Positions 5,544 to 5,782 of a stretch of DNA of 5,782 nt are shown one piece after another. Positions within the stretch are counted from its first letter, which is position 1. Each line of letters starts with the position of its first letter. Both the position numbers and the translations under genes were made by a program. Source of the DNA: Prevotellaceae bacterium (GTDB lineage Bacteria > Bacteroidota > Bacteroidia > Bacteroidales > UBA932); NCBI GenBank assembly GCA_031273285.1, contig JAISSE010000132.1, forward strand, positions 1 through 5,782, given 5' to 3'. The notes beneath the pieces are model-generated. The model was given only the letters and a program-made list of their open reading frames with translations, was not told where the DNA came from and searched no databases.

Positions 5544-5782
5544 ATGAGTAACAAACTAAATATTCTTTGGACGACAGGCGATAGAATTACATCGCTCAAC
5601 ATGTTGAGTATATATGTTTTAAACTCGAAAACGAAAGGATGGTGGGATGAAATCAACGTGATAATATGGGGAGCTTCGGCGAAACTCGTCGCCTGTGACA
5701 CTCAGGTGCAGACGGAAGTTCTTGAAATGATTCATACCGGAGTTCATGTCGAAGCCTGTAAAGATTGCAGCGACGTCTGCGG
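5544..5782 (+). CDS. DsrE-family protein, 5' part (cut by window edge)
   Basis: The frame from ATG 5544 stays open to the right edge, giving 79 codons of a protein that would normally be about 110-120 residues. It reads MSNKLNILWTTGDR, then LNMLSIYVLNSKTKGWWDEI, VIIWGASAKLV, a QTEVLEMIHTGVHVEACKDC segment and SDVC. This pattern (short beta strand with TTGD, WGAS strand, EMIHTGV helix, then a Cys-rich EACKDC) fits the DsrE/F-like fold of small cytoplasmic sulfur-handling proteins common in Bacteroidales. Visible cysteines are at 51, 72, 75 and 79. Start codon and nuoCD stop are 12 bases apart, so it is probably co-transcribed with nuo. Sulfur relay or redox function is a family inference. The family call rests on pattern memory of a partial protein. 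Confidence 0.75.
   Translation, partial: MSNKLNILWTTGDRITSLNMLSIYVLNSKTKGWWDEINVIIWGASAKLVACDTQVQTEVLEMIHTGVHVEACKDCSDVC

Noticed and set aside
5504..5701. Minus-strand 65-codon frame across the nuoCD end
   Set aside because: It is the shadow of nuoCD and the DsrE-like gene, whose + strand translation fits a known family far better.

Overview
The window is a stretch of bacterial chromosome, most likely from the phylum Bacteroidota (probably order Bacteroidales). Three lines of evidence support this. Four intergenic sites match the Bacteroidota -7 box TAnnTTTG, and three of them have a TTG about 19-20 bases upstream. The genes mostly start in A/T-rich leaders without a clear Shine-Dalgarno sequence. 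The complex I genes include a fused nuoCD, and both these proteins and the following DsrE-family protein read like Bacteroidales homologues. The genus cannot be fixed from the sequence. All genes are on the + strand.

Layout. (1) Bases 3-1307 hold a complete sodium- or proton-coupled dicarboxylate/acidic amino acid symporter of the GltP/GltPh fold. (2) Bases 1308-1762 have no protein gene but are rich in signals: a direct repeat and AT-rich hairpin just after the transporter; a + strand promoter followed by about 120 bases with four possible hairpins, the last terminator-like (a candidate small RNA); a convincing minus-strand promoter pointing back into it; and then a third promoter with a 14-base palindrome across its -33 element. 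(3) Bases 1763-2699 hold a two-gene unit, a small XRE-type helix-turn-helix protein followed 7 bases later by a pRiA4b ORF-3-like protein, closed by a strong intrinsic terminator at 2796-2839. (4) From about 2895 a promoter leads into the start of a respiratory complex I operon: nuoA, nuoB and fused nuoCD, with overlapping ends. (5) From 5544 a DsrE-family gene begins 12 bases after nuoCD and runs off the right edge.

How it fits together. NuoA belongs to the membrane arm. NuoB and NuoCD form the quinone-proximal connecting module that holds the terminal N2 iron-sulfur cluster. The window ends before nuoH or any nuoEFG could be seen, so the electron donor of this complex is not decided here. 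The XRE/pRiA4b pair is an independent unit of unknown role between two housekeeping-type loci. The least explained part is the 455-base intergenic region with two facing promoters around a structured segment. I see no CRISPR array, tRNA, rRNA or intact insertion sequence.
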